Below, piece by piece: positions 50,891 through 60,497 of a stretch of DNA of 64,000 nucleotides; the stretch's first letter is position 1, and each line of letters starts with the position of its first letter. Both the position numbers and the translations under genes were made by a program. The notes under the pieces are model-generated. The model did no database searches. It was not told where the DNA came from and was given only the letters and a program-made list of their open reading frames with translations. Origin of the DNA: VXYL01 sp965116345 (GTDB lineage: Bacteria; Pseudomonadota; Gammaproteobacteria; Pseudomonadales; Azotimanducaceae); assembly GCA_965116345.1 (NCBI GenBank), contig OZ220680.1, positions 558,001-622,000 on the forward strand, written 5' to 3'.

Positions 50891-50952
50891 TGTCAAATGC
50901 ACCGCCCGCGGGCGAATGCGAAGAGGCTGATCCTTCACCGGGGCAGAGGACG

Positions 50953-51885
50953 GTGTCAACCAATACCAGGAATGGCCTGCCGCGCGATTTCTCGTGGCCC
51001 AACGGGGCACGACTCGCGTTGTCGATCGTCCTCAACGTGGAAGAAGGCGCGGAGATGAACATCGCCGACGGCGACCCCGGGCCGGAACCGGTCGACGAAC
51101 TCGGTTCCGTTCCGCGCCGCCCCGTACGCGTTCACGGCAACGAATCCAACTACCGCTACGGCATCGACGCGGGCGCGCCCCGGGTGTTGGACATGCTTAC
51201 CCGACGCGGCCTTGCCGCCACGGCAACGGCTGCGGCCCTCGCTCTCGAACGCGCGCCGCACCTCGCCGAGCGCCTAGTCGGGGAAGGTCACGAGATCGCC
51301 TGCCACGGCTATCGCTGGGTGCATCAGTACCGCATGGACGAAGCGGCGGAACGGGCGTTCATCTGCCGGGCACGGGACAGCATCGAGTCGACCGCCGGCA
51401 TCAGACCGGTAGGTTGGCTGTCGCGGTTCCTGCACACCGACTCGACACGGCGGATCCTCGCCGAAGAAGGGTTCCTGTACCACATGGACGACTATTCCGC
51501 GGACATGCCGTTCTGGGATCAGGTCGAAACCGCTACCGGGGAACGCCCAATTCTCGTCGTGCCCTACGCCGTCGACTCCAACGACATCAAGATGTGGACG
51601 GCACCTTCGCTGACGCCCAGAGACTGGGCACAGTACGCCATCGACACCTTCGACTGGCTGGCGGCGGAAGCCGACGCCGAAGGCGCGCGGATGATGTCGC
51701 TGGGCCTGCACCTGCGCATCATCGGCCGGCCCGGACGCGCCGGCGCGCTGCGCCGAATACTCGACCACGTGGTCCAACGGGACGACGTCTGGGTCGCCAC
51801 GCGTCGGGCGATCGCCGCCGCCTACGCCGACGCCGTGCCCGCCCCGGCGAACGCCCAAGACAGCTCGAAGGAGAAAACGGCATGA
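50953..51885 (+). CDS. PuuE-like allantoinase/imidase family hydrolase (copy C)
   Basis: 310 residues from GTG 50953, preferred because AGAGGAC lies upstream, homologues begin here (GLPRDFSWPNGARLALS) and the alternative ATG 50890 falls within the operator. Motifs: ALSIVLNVEEGAEMNI, SNYRYGIDAGAPRVLDML, GHEIACHGYRWVHQYRMDEA (metal block HGYRW), and MSLGLHLRIIGRPGRAGAL. These are the closest of the three copies to PuuE, which hydrolyses allantoin independent of urea-ring metal assistance in the usual form. It opens the twelve-gene operon and overlaps the MaoC gene (ATGA). Cyclic-amide opening is the likely role, but the ring substrate is unknown. Confidence 0.85.
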   Translation: MSTNTRNGLPRDFSWPNGARLALSIVLNVEEGAEMNIADGDPGPEPVDELGSVPRRPVRVHGNESNYRYGIDAGAPRVLDMLTRRGLAATATAAALALERAPHLAERLVGEGHEIACHGYRWVHQYRMDEAAERAFICRARDSIESTAGIRPVGWLSRFLHTDSTRRILAEEGFLYHMDDYSADMPFWDQVETATGERPILVVPYAVDSNDIKMWTAPSLTPRDWAQYAIDTFDWLAAEADAEGARMMSLGLHLRIIGRPGRAGALRRILDHVVQRDDVWVATRRAIAAAYADAVPAPANAQDSSKEKTA

Positions 51886-52403
51886 CGCGCCAGACCAAGG
51901 AAGTCGGACCGAACCGCTACCGGGAGACCTTCGGTCGCTACTTCGAAGACTTCGTGGTCGGCGACACCTACGAACACAGGCCGGGCAAGACCGTTACCCA
52001 GGCCGAGAACCACCTGTTCACGCTCCTGACGCTAAACACCCATCCGCTGCATTTCGATGTCGAGTTCGGCAAGGCCTCCGAGTTCGGCCGCAACCTCGTC
52101 GTGAGTTCCTACACCCTGTCCCTGCTGATCGGCATGAGCGTCACGGACGTGAGCCAGAAGGCCATCGCCAATCTCGGCATGGACGAGGTCAAATTCACCG
52201 CACCCGTATTCGAGGGCGATACCATCTACGGCGAGTCCCGGGTGCTCGCCAAGCGGGAATCCAAGTCGCGACCCGGTCAAGGTGTCGTCACCGTGCGCAC
52301 CCTGGGGCTGAACCAGAACGCCGACACGGTATGCAGCTTCTCGAGGAACATCCTCGTGCCCGCGAAAGGTCACGCGGTCGAGGACAAGGCTCCAAACTAC
52401 TAG
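51882..52403 (+). CDS. MaoC-like enoyl-CoA hydratase
   Basis: 173 residues, ATG in an ATGA overlap. The hot-dog fold signature is AENHLFTLLTLNTHPLHFDV (catalytic Asn/His, Asp), followed by GRNLVVSSYTLSLLIGMS and APVFEGDTIYGESRVL. Relatives include mesaconyl-CoA hydratase and beta-methylmalyl-CoA dehydratase, which act on branched dicarboxylic CoA esters. Such activity would suit this operon next to acyl-CoA dehydrogenase and CoA transferases. Confidence 0.88.
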   Translation: MTRQTKEVGPNRYRETFGRYFEDFVVGDTYEHRPGKTVTQAENHLFTLLTLNTHPLHFDVEFGKASEFGRNLVVSSYTLSLLIGMSVTDVSQKAIANLGMDEVKFTAPVFEGDTIYGESRVLAKRESKSRPGQGVVTVRTLGLNQNADTVCSFSRNILVPAKGHAVEDKAPNY

Positions 52404-52415
52404 CCGGCAACCAGG

Positions 52416-53627
52416 ATGACCACCGTGGACCAACCAGCCGACACCACCCCGTCGTACAGCGACACGGACGAGCAAGTCATCCTCGCCACGATCGAGCGCT
52501 GGGTGGAGCGCGAGGTCAAACCCGTGGTCGTGGAGATGGAGCATGACGACGTCTATCCGCACGAACTCGTCCGGCAGATGAAGGAACTCGGCCTGTTCGG
52601 CGCAACCGTCTCCCCGGCGCACGGCGGTCTGGGGCTCACGGCCAGTACCTACGCCAAGGTGGTCACCCTGATCTCCGAGGAGTGGATGTCACTTACCGGG
52701 ATTTTCAACTCGCACCTCATGATGGCGCGCATCGTGGAGCTGCACGGCACGGCGGATCAGAAGGCGTACTGGCTACCGAAGTTCGTGAGCGGCGAGATCC
52801 GCGGCGGATTGGCGTTGACGGAGCCCGACGCCGGTACCGACCTGCAAGGCATCCGGCTGCGCGCCGGGGCCGAAGGCGGCAACTACCGATTCGACGGCAC
52901 CAAGACCTGGATCAGCAACGGCATCGAGGGCGGTGCCGTGGCCCTGCTCGCCAAGACCGACCCCGAGGCCGACCCGCCCCGGCGCGGCATGTCCATGTTC
53001 ATCGCGCCGAAGGTGGACCCGGACACCGGCAAGGCGTATCCCGGTTTCCGCACCGGTCGCCGTCTCGAGAAACTCGGCTACAAGGGCATCGACTCCGCCG
53101 AGTTGATCTACGAGGGCTACACCCTGGACGCCGAGCGGCACCTCATCGGCGGCGAAACCGGGCGCGGCTTCTACATGGCTGTGGGCGGTCTCGAACTGGG
53201 GCGCATCAACGTCGCAGCCCGCTCCGTCGGCATCGCCCGCCGGGCGCTAGCCGAAGCGACGGCCTACGCGCAAGGCCGCAGAACTTTCGGCAAGCCCATC
53301 GCCGAGCACCAGGCCATCCAGCTCAAACTCGGCGAGATGGCCACCCGCACGCGCGCTGCGGAGCTTCTCACGGAGGACGCCGCGCGCGCGTTCGATGCGG
53401 GCGAGCGCTGTGACATGGAAGCCGGCATGGCCAAGTACTACGCCTCCGAGGCGGCGGTCGAGAACGCCCTCGAGGCCATGCGCATCCACGGCGGCTACGG
53501 CTATTCCAAGGAGTACCCCGTCGAACGCCTCTACCGGGATGCGCCGCTCATGTGCATCGGCGAGGGCACCAACGAGATGCAGCGCATCATCATCGCCCGC
53601 CAACTGATGGCGCGGAATCCCGCCTAA
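52416..53627 (+). CDS. acyl-CoA dehydrogenase
   Basis: 403 residues. Signatures: GGLALTEPDAGTDLQGIRLR, YRFDGTKTWISNG, GRRTFGKPIAEHQAIQLKLG and IHGGYGYSKEYPVERLYRDA, with the catalytic Glu in IGEGTNEMQRII. FAD-dependent alpha,beta-dehydrogenation of an acyl-CoA; electrons go to ETF. Third gene of the operon (12-base gap). No acyl-chain preference can be read from sequence. Confidence 0.93.
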   Translation: MTTVDQPADTTPSYSDTDEQVILATIERWVEREVKPVVVEMEHDDVYPHELVRQMKELGLFGATVSPAHGGLGLTASTYAKVVTLISEEWMSLTGIFNSHLMMARIVELHGTADQKAYWLPKFVSGEIRGGLALTEPDAGTDLQGIRLRAGAEGGNYRFDGTKTWISNGIEGGAVALLAKTDPEADPPRRGMSMFIAPKVDPDTGKAYPGFRTGRRLEKLGYKGIDSAELIYEGYTLDAERHLIGGETGRGFYMAVGGLELGRINVAARSVGIARRALAEATAYAQGRRTFGKPIAEHQAIQLKLGEMATRTRAAELLTEDAARAFDAGERCDMEAGMAKYYASEAAVENALEAMRIHGGYGYSKEYPVERLYRDAPLMCIGEGTNEMQRIIIARQLMARNPA

Positions 53628-53638
53628 AGGAGCAGCTT

Positions 53639-54772
53639 GTGGCCTTGCTAGACGGCGTCCGGGTGCTGACCTTGGAACACTACGGTGCCGCGCCCTACGG
53701 CACCGGGTTGCTTGCCGACCTCGGTGCCGATGTGATCAAGGTCGAGAACCCCGCCACGGGCGGCGACGTGGCGCGTTCGACCGGGCCCTATCTGCTCGGC
53801 GAAGGGGACAGCCTCTACTATCAGTCGTTCAGCCGCGGCAAACGCAGCGTCGCCATCGACCTGCGCGCCTCCGGGGGCCGCGAGGTATTCGAGCGCCTCG
53901 TCGAGGACGCGGATGCCGTGGTCAACAACCTGCGCGGCGATCAGCCCGAAAAGCTCCGTATCCGCCACCGGGACCTGGCCGAGATCAACCCGGCAATCGT
54001 CTGCGCCCATGTCTCCGCCTACGGTCGCGACAACGCGCGCGCCGATTGGCCGGGGTTCGACTACCTGATGCAGGCCGAGTGCGGATTCCTGAGCCTGACC
54101 GGCGAGCCCGGGACGCCACCGACGCGGTTCGGGCTGTCCATGGTGGACTTCATGACCGGCACACAGATGGCGTTGGGTCTGGTCGCCGCCGTCATGCGCG
54201 CCCGCCAGACGGGGCGCGGATGCGACATCGACACCTGCCTCTACGATACGGCCCTGCATCAACTTTCCTACCCGGCGACGTGGTATTTGAACGAGGGGCT
54301 CGTAACCACGCGGTCGCCGCGCTCGTCGCATCCGAGCGTGGTGCCGAGCCAACTGTTCCGAACCGCCGACGGCTGGATTTTCGCCATGTGCCAGACACCG
54401 CGGTTCTGGGAGACCTTCTGCGCCGTGATCGAGCGACCCGAGCTGCCGGCGGACGACCGCTTCGCAAACCTCGAGGGCCGGCTCGAGAACCGCGACGCGT
54501 TGCAGGAAGAGATAGACAACACGCTGCGCCGTCATCCAACGTCGTACTGGCTCGGCCTGCTCCAGGGGAAAATGCCGATCGCCCCCGTGAACGACATCGC
54601 GGCGGCGCTCGACAACCCGTTCGCCGAAGCGGTGGGGATGATCAACACCGTGGATCATCCGCGCCAAAGCCGGGGCGTGCGGATGCTGTCGAGCCCCATC
54701 AAGGTGAACGGTGAACGCGCGCCCAACCGACGCGCACCTTTCCTCGGCGAGCACGATGAGCAACTGCCCTGA
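53639..54772 (+). CDS. class III CoA transferase, copy 2
   Basis: 377 residues from GTG 53639, with AAGGAG seven bases upstream. RVLTLEHYGAAPYGTGLLAD, LGADVIKVENPATGGDVARS and SRGKRSVAIDLRASGGREVF are canonical, and the catalytic Asp lies in GLSMVDFMTGTQMA. Formyl-CoA-transferase fold. It is followed by a second transferase 30 bases later. The two together may form a heteromer, or use different donors and acceptors. Confidence 0.9.
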   Translation: MALLDGVRVLTLEHYGAAPYGTGLLADLGADVIKVENPATGGDVARSTGPYLLGEGDSLYYQSFSRGKRSVAIDLRASGGREVFERLVEDADAVVNNLRGDQPEKLRIRHRDLAEINPAIVCAHVSAYGRDNARADWPGFDYLMQAECGFLSLTGEPGTPPTRFGLSMVDFMTGTQMALGLVAAVMRARQTGRGCDIDTCLYDTALHQLSYPATWYLNEGLVTTRSPRSSHPSVVPSQLFRTADGWIFAMCQTPRFWETFCAVIERPELPADDRFANLEGRLENRDALQEEIDNTLRRHPTSYWLGLLQGKMPIAPVNDIAAALDNPFAEAVGMINTVDHPRQSRGVRMLSSPIKVNGERAPNRRAPFLGEHDEQLP

Positions 54773-54802
54773 CGCCGAGTTCAGGCCCACCCAGGCCACG
54801 GC

Positions 54803-55972
54803 ATGAAACTCGAGGGGATCCGCGTGCTGGACCTGTCGGCGTTCCTGCCTGGGCCGCACATGACGATGATGCTCGCCGATCACGGTGCCGACGTCATCAT
54901 GGTCGAGCCCGCGAACGGCGTCGGCGAGCCCACGCGGGTCGTGGGCTATCGCGACGCGCAGGACGTGTCCGTGTGGTTCCGCAACATCGCCCGCGGCAAG
55001 CGCAGTCTCAAGATCAACCTCAAGGACGCGGGCGGTCTGCGGTTGTTCCTGGCCTTGGTGGATACCGCCGACGTGCTCGTGGAAGCCTTCCGGCCTGGCG
55101 TCGTGTCACGCTTGGGGATCGACTACGGCACCCTTGCCGAGCGTAATCCCGGCCTCGTCTACTGCTCCATCTCGGCGTTCGGCCAGGACGGGCCGTTGCG
55201 GGACAAGCCGGCCCACGATCTCACCGTGCAGGCGCTGGCCGGCGTTGCGGCGTTGAACCGCGGCCTCGAGGACGGCAAGCCGGCGGCGCCGAACATGCCG
55301 GCCGCGGACGCGATCTCGTCGCTGATGGCGATGTCCGCGATTCTGATGGCGTTGCTGAAGCGCCAGCAGACCGGTCGCGGCGACTACATCGACCTGTCGA
55401 TGTACGACGCGCTCCTCGCCTGGACAGCCAACGTGACCGGCCCGGTGTTCGGCGACGATGCACACCCCGATCCCGCCGCGATGCGATCCTTCGGTGGCGC
55501 CGCCATGTACCACATCTACGAGACCGCCGACCACGAATTCATCGTGCTCGGGGGCTCGGAGGTTAAGTTCGCCCGCAACCTGCTGGCCGCGTTCGACCGT
55601 CTCGACCTGCTGCCGCTGGCCCAGATCGAACCAGGGTCCGGCCAGGAGCCCCTGCGCGCCTTCTTCAAAGCTCGGTTCGGGGCCATGCCGTTGGCTTACT
55701 GGGTGACCTTCCTGGCCCCCATCGACTGCTGCTGGGCCACGATCCGGTCGCTCAAGGGCGCCTTCGAGGATCCGCACACCCACCACCGCCAGATGCTACT
55801 TACCGATGCCGCCGGCAACCGCAACATCGGGGTTCCCATCAAGTTCCGCAACGAACCGGCCGAACCCGATCTCGCGATTCCCGACTACGGCGAGCACTCG
55901 CGGGAGATCGCCGAAACCCTCGGCGTCGACGCCGCCACCCTCGACGACCTTCTCCGACGCGGCGTGATCTAG
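54803..55972 (+). CDS. class III CoA transferase, copy 3
   Basis: 389 residues. GIRVLDLSAFLPGPHMTMML, DHGADVIMVEPANGVGEPTR and RGKRSLKINLKDAGGLRLF; the catalytic Asp is in MPAADAISSLMAMSA. About one third identical in visible blocks to the preceding copy, so they are distinct paralogues and not a recent duplication. It activates an acid by CoA transfer from another CoA ester. Confidence 0.9.
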   Translation: MKLEGIRVLDLSAFLPGPHMTMMLADHGADVIMVEPANGVGEPTRVVGYRDAQDVSVWFRNIARGKRSLKINLKDAGGLRLFLALVDTADVLVEAFRPGVVSRLGIDYGTLAERNPGLVYCSISAFGQDGPLRDKPAHDLTVQALAGVAALNRGLEDGKPAAPNMPAADAISSLMAMSAILMALLKRQQTGRGDYIDLSMYDALLAWTANVTGPVFGDDAHPDPAAMRSFGGAAMYHIYETADHEFIVLGGSEVKFARNLLAAFDRLDLLPLAQIEPGSGQEPLRAFFKARFGAMPLAYWVTFLAPIDCCWATIRSLKGAFEDPHTHHRQMLLTDAAGNRNIGVPIKFRNEPAEPDLAIPDYGEHSREIAETLGVDAATLDDLLRRGVI

Positions 55973-55991
55973 TGCTCGCGGCGACGCCGAT

Positions 55992-57350
55992 ATGCTGGAC
56001 CCGTTGATCCGCCTCGCGCGCGAGACGTCGTTCGAGCGCCTGCCGGCATCGACGGTCCGCGCGACCCAGACGTTCCTGCTCGACTGCCTGGCGATCGGGG
56101 TGGCTGGACGACACGCACCGCATCGGGATGCGATCGTCGAGGTTGCCAAGACATGGGGCAGCGACGAAGTGGCGCGGGTACTGGGAGATGGACTGCGGCT
56201 TCCCGCGTCGGCAGCGGCGTTCGTCAATGCCTTCCAGATGCATGGCCTCGAGTTCGACTGCGTGCACGAGGACGCGGTCGTCCACGCCATGACCGCCGTC
56301 GCCGGGGCCGCTCTCGCCGAAACCGATCGGTCGGCGCCGGTCGAGGGCAAACGGTTGCTGGTCGCCCTCGCGCTCGGTACCGAGGTGGCCGCCGTGCTGG
56401 GGCTGGCCGCCCGGGCGCCGCTGACGTTCTTCCGTCCGGCGACCACCGGCGTGTTCGGCGCCGCCGTGGCCGTCGGCATCCTGCGCGAATTCGACGTCAG
56501 CCAATTGCGCGCCTGCTTCGGCCACGCGCTGTGCCAGGCAGCTGGAACGATGCAGGCCCACGAGGAAGGGAAGTCCACCTTGGCCGTGCAACTCGCCGGC
56601 GCCGCGCGCGCCGGTCTCGTGGCGGCCGATTTCGCCGGTGCCGGGGTGCCCGCGCCCGACAATGCCCTGGAAGGGCGCTACGGCTACCTTCCCCTGTTCG
56701 AGCGCCGCCACCGGACGTACGGCCTCGCCGAAACCCTCGGCAAGGTGTGGCGCGTCGACGAACTGAGTCACAAGCCCTACCCCAGCGGCCGCGCCACCCA
56801 CGGCGCGGTGCACGGCATCCTCGGGCTGCGGCGGCGTGGCGTCACGGCCGACAACCTCGCCCGCATGACGCTATCGGCACCGCCCTTGGTTCATCAACTC
56901 GTGGTTCGCCCTGCAACGCCGGACATGACCGCCAACTACGCCCGGCTCTGCTTCGCCTATGTCGGCGCCGTGGCACTGGCCGACGGGGACGTTCGGCTCG
57001 ACCACTTCGATTCCACCGCGCTGCACGACACCGAGCGACTCGCCTTGGCGAGACGGTTCCAAGCCGCCGTCAACGAGGTGGAGAATCCGTCCGCCTTCAC
57101 CCCCCAGTCGATCATCGCGCATCTCAAGGACGGCACCAGGTTGACCGAGCATGTCCACGCGCTGCCCGGTTCGCCCAAACTGCCGTTGTCGGCGACCCAA
57201 TGTCTGGACAAAGCGTCAACCTGCCTGGATGCCGTCTATGCCGAGGAGAACCGGACCCCGTCGCTGAAGGCCGGCGTCGAGGCACTACCGGACGCGCCGG
57301 ATGCATCGAGCGTGATGGACCCGGTCACGGGCACCCCGGAAGAGACTTGA
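55992..57350 (+). CDS. MmgE/PrpD family protein
   Basis: 452 residues. The all-helical N-terminal domain opens FERLPASTVRATQTFLLDCL and continues AAAFVNAFQMHGLEFDCVHE, with the conserved HGLxxDxxH-like metal/active region; GTMQAHEEGKSTLAVQLAGA and KPYPSGRATHGAVHG mark the core. Known members are 2-methylcitrate dehydratase, cis-aconitate decarboxylase and iminodisuccinate epimerase. Dehydration, decarboxylation or epimerisation of a branched dicarboxylate is plausible here. Confidence 0.88.
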   Translation: MLDPLIRLARETSFERLPASTVRATQTFLLDCLAIGVAGRHAPHRDAIVEVAKTWGSDEVARVLGDGLRLPASAAAFVNAFQMHGLEFDCVHEDAVVHAMTAVAGAALAETDRSAPVEGKRLLVALALGTEVAAVLGLAARAPLTFFRPATTGVFGAAVAVGILREFDVSQLRACFGHALCQAAGTMQAHEEGKSTLAVQLAGAARAGLVAADFAGAGVPAPDNALEGRYGYLPLFERRHRTYGLAETLGKVWRVDELSHKPYPSGRATHGAVHGILGLRRRGVTADNLARMTLSAPPLVHQLVVRPATPDMTANYARLCFAYVGAVALADGDVRLDHFDSTALHDTERLALARRFQAAVNEVENPSAFTPQSIIAHLKDGTRLTEHVHALPGSPKLPLSATQCLDKASTCLDAVYAEENRTPSLKAGVEALPDAPDASSVMDPVTGTPEET

Positions 57351-57352
57351 AC

Positions 57353-58747
57353 GTGGCCGGATTCCCGCACTATTTCGCCGCCGCCGACGTCGAGAACCTC
57401 GTCCAGGACCATCCCATCGGGTCCCGCTTCGAGGAATTCGCCCGGACCATCAGTCGGGACGAACTCCTGGCACATCAGGACCGGTTGTTCCGCCGCTGCG
57501 TCCACCGGGCCTGGCGCACGGGCTTCTATCGCCGGCTCTGGGGACGCCACGGCATCGAGCCCGGCGACATAGCGGGAATCGAGGACATCAGGAAGCTGCC
57601 GGTATTCGACAAGTCGGATCTGATGGCGAGCATCGACGCCTACCCGCCATTCGGCGATTTCGGCGGCTTCGACCGCACCGACGAAAACCGTGCCGCCGTG
57701 GTGTTCCATACCACGAGCGGCACCACCGGACGCCCGCAACCGCTACTCTTCGGACCGAAGTCCCGGGAGGCGCAGAACCTGCTCCTGGCGCGCCTATACC
57801 GCCTGCAAGGCCTGCGGGCGAGCGACGTGGTCCACTCCGTGTACGGCCACGGCCCCATCAACGGCGGCCACTACATCCGCGAGGCGGTCCTGCACTGGAC
57901 CAACGCCACCTTCGTTTCAGCCGGTACGGGCATCGAGACCCGTTCGACGCGCCAGGTTGAACTGCTGCGCGACTTCGGCGCATCGGTCATCGTCGGATTC
58001 GCCGACTACCTCAGACGTCTGGCCGAGGTGGCCGAGCAACAGGGTCTGACGATGGGTGAAGACCTCCGCATCCGCATGATAAGCGGCCAGATGGGCCGGG
58101 AGGACAAGCCGGCGATCTCGGCGGCATGGGGCGGCGCCACCTGCTACGACTGGTACGGCGTCGGCGACACCGGCGCGGTGGCGGGCGAAGGGCCGGACCG
58201 TGACGGGCTCTACGTCATGGAGGACGCTCAATACCTGGAACTCGTCGACATCGAGACCGGCGAAGCGGTGCCGCAGGGGACGACGGGCGATCTGGTCTGC
58301 ACGTGCCTGTTCAAAGACGACGTCTACCCCGTGATCCGGTTCAACACCCACGACGTCAGTCGCGAATGCACAGGCACCTCCGCGCTGGGGTTCAACCTGC
58401 GCCGAATCGAGGGCTTCCTCGGTCGCAGCGACAACATGGTCAAGATCAAGGGCATCAACGTGTTCCCCCAGGCAATCGGTCCCCTGCTCAAGAACATTCC
58501 GGAGTTTCTCGGCGAGTTCGTATGCCGCGTCACGCCGGCGGGGGCTCTGGTGGTCGTCGCGGAAACGACCGGCGGCGACGCCGGCCTCGTCGGACGGATG
58601 CGGGCGGTACTCAAAGGTGCCCTCGGCATCGAAGTCGATGTCGAACCGGCCGGTCAGGGAGAGACCGCGCGGTTCACCGAAATCGACCGGCGGCATAAGC
58701 CCATCCGGCTGATTGACGAACGCGCCCGCAAGGAAGGCGGACCATGA
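57353..58747 (+). CDS. PaaK-like (phenylacetate-CoA ligase family) adenylating enzyme
   Basis: 464 residues from GTG 57353, two bases after the MmgE/PrpD stop. ANL signature: the P-loop FHTTSGTTGRPQPLLFGPKS, then MISGQMGREDKPAISAAWG and YDWYGVGDTGAVAGEGPD, and the C-terminal adenylate/thioester switch GRSDNMVKIKGINVFPQAIG. The enzyme should activate an acid with ATP to an acyl-AMP and then CoA ester. It lies between MmgE/PrpD and an amidase with an ATGA overlap to the latter. Confidence 0.9.
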   Translation: MAGFPHYFAAADVENLVQDHPIGSRFEEFARTISRDELLAHQDRLFRRCVHRAWRTGFYRRLWGRHGIEPGDIAGIEDIRKLPVFDKSDLMASIDAYPPFGDFGGFDRTDENRAAVVFHTTSGTTGRPQPLLFGPKSREAQNLLLARLYRLQGLRASDVVHSVYGHGPINGGHYIREAVLHWTNATFVSAGTGIETRSTRQVELLRDFGASVIVGFADYLRRLAEVAEQQGLTMGEDLRIRMISGQMGREDKPAISAAWGGATCYDWYGVGDTGAVAGEGPDRDGLYVMEDAQYLELVDIETGEAVPQGTTGDLVCTCLFKDDVYPVIRFNTHDVSRECTGTSALGFNLRRIEGFLGRSDNMVKIKGINVFPQAIGPLLKNIPEFLGEFVCRVTPAGALVVVAETTGGDAGLVGRMRAVLKGALGIEVDVEPAGQGETARFTEIDRRHKPIRLIDERARKEGGP

Positions 58748-60045
58748 GCCGCGACCTCTGGGCGTGCGATGCCAGCGAGCTCGGTAGAGGCTTCGCCGCC
58801 GGGCGATTCGATCCGCGCATGGTCCTCGAAGCCAGCCTCGCGCGCATCGCCGACTGCGACGGCGTGGTCGGTGCCTGCAATCACCGCGTCGAGGCCGCCG
58901 TGCTCCGCGTCGAGGCCGCCGACTCCGCCACCCGTTGGCGAAACGGCAACGCCCTGTCGGGGCTGGATGGTGTGCCGTTCGGCGTCAAGGCCAACATCGC
59001 GGTTCGCGGAATGCCTTGGCATGCCGGCGTCGGCGCGCTCAGGGATCGACGGGCCGATCGGGATGCCGCGTGCGTCGCCCGAATGCGGGCAGCGGGCATG
59101 ATCCCCGTCGCGATCTTCAACATGCACGAAGCCGCACTCGGCGTGACCACCGACAATCCGGCCTTCGGCACGACACGCAATCCCCGCGACCCGGCGCACA
59201 TCGCGGGCGGTTCGTCCGGCGGTTCAGCCGCTGCCGTGGCGGCGGGGATGGTACCGGTGGCGCTGGGAACCGACAGCTTGGGATCGGTGCGACTGCCGTC
59301 CGCGTTCTGCGGGATCGTCGGCTACAAGCCGGCCCGGGACGAAATTCCCTTGCAGGGCGTGGTGCCTTTGGCAGCGCGCCTGGACCATGTCGGCGTGCAT
59401 GCCCGGAGCGTGGCCGACGTGGCCGCGGTGATGGCGCTATTTACCCGGGCCGTCGATTCACCGCTCGGCCGGCCCGTTACGGAACTAGGACGATGGCATG
59501 CCGCGATGGTTCTCCAACCCCGGCTGGAATGCGCCTTCGAGCGATTTGCGGGCGCGTTCGGCGTGGACTCAACGGTGGACTGGTTGGACGTTGACCTCGG
59601 CAGAGTCCGCCGCGCCGGACTCGTCGCCTGCGAGCGCGGCGCGGCGCGCCACTTCGCGCGCCCCCTGCGCGACAATCCGGATGGATTCAGCACCGAGTTC
59701 CGCGACCTCGTCGCCTGGGCCGCAGACCTGCCGATCGGCAAGCTGCGCCAAACCGAGGGGATTCTCGACGCCACCTCGACGCGTCTGCGCGCCGACCTTG
59801 CCGAGACGCTGCTCATCGGACCCACCGCTCCGTGCACGACCCCTGCGCATGGCGCGGTCATCGACCCGGACATCGCGAACCTGACCGCCCCCGCCGCGAT
59901 CGCCGGGGTGCCCTCGCTGTCGATCCCCTTCAACGCCGGTTCCGGCTTGCCGTTGGGTATGCAGGTCACCGGTCTGAACGGCACCGACGTCCTGCAGGTG
60001 GGGCAGGGTCTGTTCCCCGGCAAAGCGCCGGTCGCGCCAATTTAG
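58744..60045 (+). CDS. amidase signature family hydrolase
   Basis: 433 residues, ATG in an ATGA overlap. Triad: Lys in PFGVKANIAVRGM (about residue 80), Ser-rich IAGGSSGGSAAAVAAG, and the nucleophile/cis-Ser loop GTDSLGSVRLPSAFCG. The C-terminus PLGMQVTGLNGTDVLQVG is usual. No signal peptide, so cytoplasmic. In an operon with a cyclic-amide hydrolase it is a natural second deamidation step after ring opening. A different substrate from the isochorismatase-type enzyme at 30 kb is likely. Confidence 0.9.
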   Translation: MSRDLWACDASELGRGFAAGRFDPRMVLEASLARIADCDGVVGACNHRVEAAVLRVEAADSATRWRNGNALSGLDGVPFGVKANIAVRGMPWHAGVGALRDRRADRDAACVARMRAAGMIPVAIFNMHEAALGVTTDNPAFGTTRNPRDPAHIAGGSSGGSAAAVAAGMVPVALGTDSLGSVRLPSAFCGIVGYKPARDEIPLQGVVPLAARLDHVGVHARSVADVAAVMALFTRAVDSPLGRPVTELGRWHAAMVLQPRLECAFERFAGAFGVDSTVDWLDVDLGRVRRAGLVACERGAARHFARPLRDNPDGFSTEFRDLVAWAADLPIGKLRQTEGILDATSTRLRADLAETLLIGPTAPCTTPAHGAVIDPDIANLTAPAAIAGVPSLSIPFNAGSGLPLGMQVTGLNGTDVLQVGQGLFPGKAPVAPI

Positions 60046-60061
60046 CAAACGAGGTATCCCG

Positions 60062-60463
60062 ATGGATGTCGCCCAACTGCCACGCATCCCAAGCCGCGAG
60101 TTCATGGGTGGACGAGTGGTCTCTGTCGCCGACGCCGGTGAAAGCGCCGCAGTCCGTTTCATGCCGCCGGACGGCATGACGAATCCGCATGGCACGGTCC
60201 AAGGCGGTTTCGTCGCGGCGATGATCGACGATGCCGTGAGCCTCGCAACCTACTTCGCGGGGGGTCAGCGGCTATTCGTGACGTCCAACCTCAACTGCTA
60301 CTACCTGAACCCGGTTCCGGCGGGTGTGCCGTTGCTGGTGACGTGCGATCTGGTCAAGACCGGACGGCGGCAGGCAATCTTCGATGCCGTGGTGACGGCG
60401 CACGGGTCGGACACCGTGCTGGTCAAAGCCGTGCAGACGCAGCAGTACCTCGGCGATGGGTGA
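60062..60463 (+). CDS. PaaI-like hot-dog thioesterase
   Basis: 133 residues from ATG 60062 with GAGG upstream. MPPDGMTNPHGTVQGGFVAA then MIDDAVSLA are the signature of PaaI/YbgC-like thioesterases (catalytic Asp in DDA, HGxxxGG loop). It releases acids from CoA esters, freeing CoA when the pathway stalls. The gene sits between the amidase and the TRAP transporter genes. Confidence 0.9.
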   Translation: MDVAQLPRIPSREFMGGRVVSVADAGESAAVRFMPPDGMTNPHGTVQGGFVAAMIDDAVSLATYFAGGQRLFVTSNLNCYYLNPVPAGVPLLVTCDLVKTGRRQAIFDAVVTAHGSDTVLVKAVQTQQYLGDG

Positions 60464-60497
60464 CGGTCGAGAACCGCCGGCCGTCGAGGGCCGCGGT

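Noticed and set aside
50890..50952. Translation start of the third deacetylase-family gene at ATG 50890
   Set aside because: That ATG lies at the end of the operator and after a likely -10. GTG 50953 has a ribosome site and matches where homologues begin. It remains possible if the transcript is leaderless.
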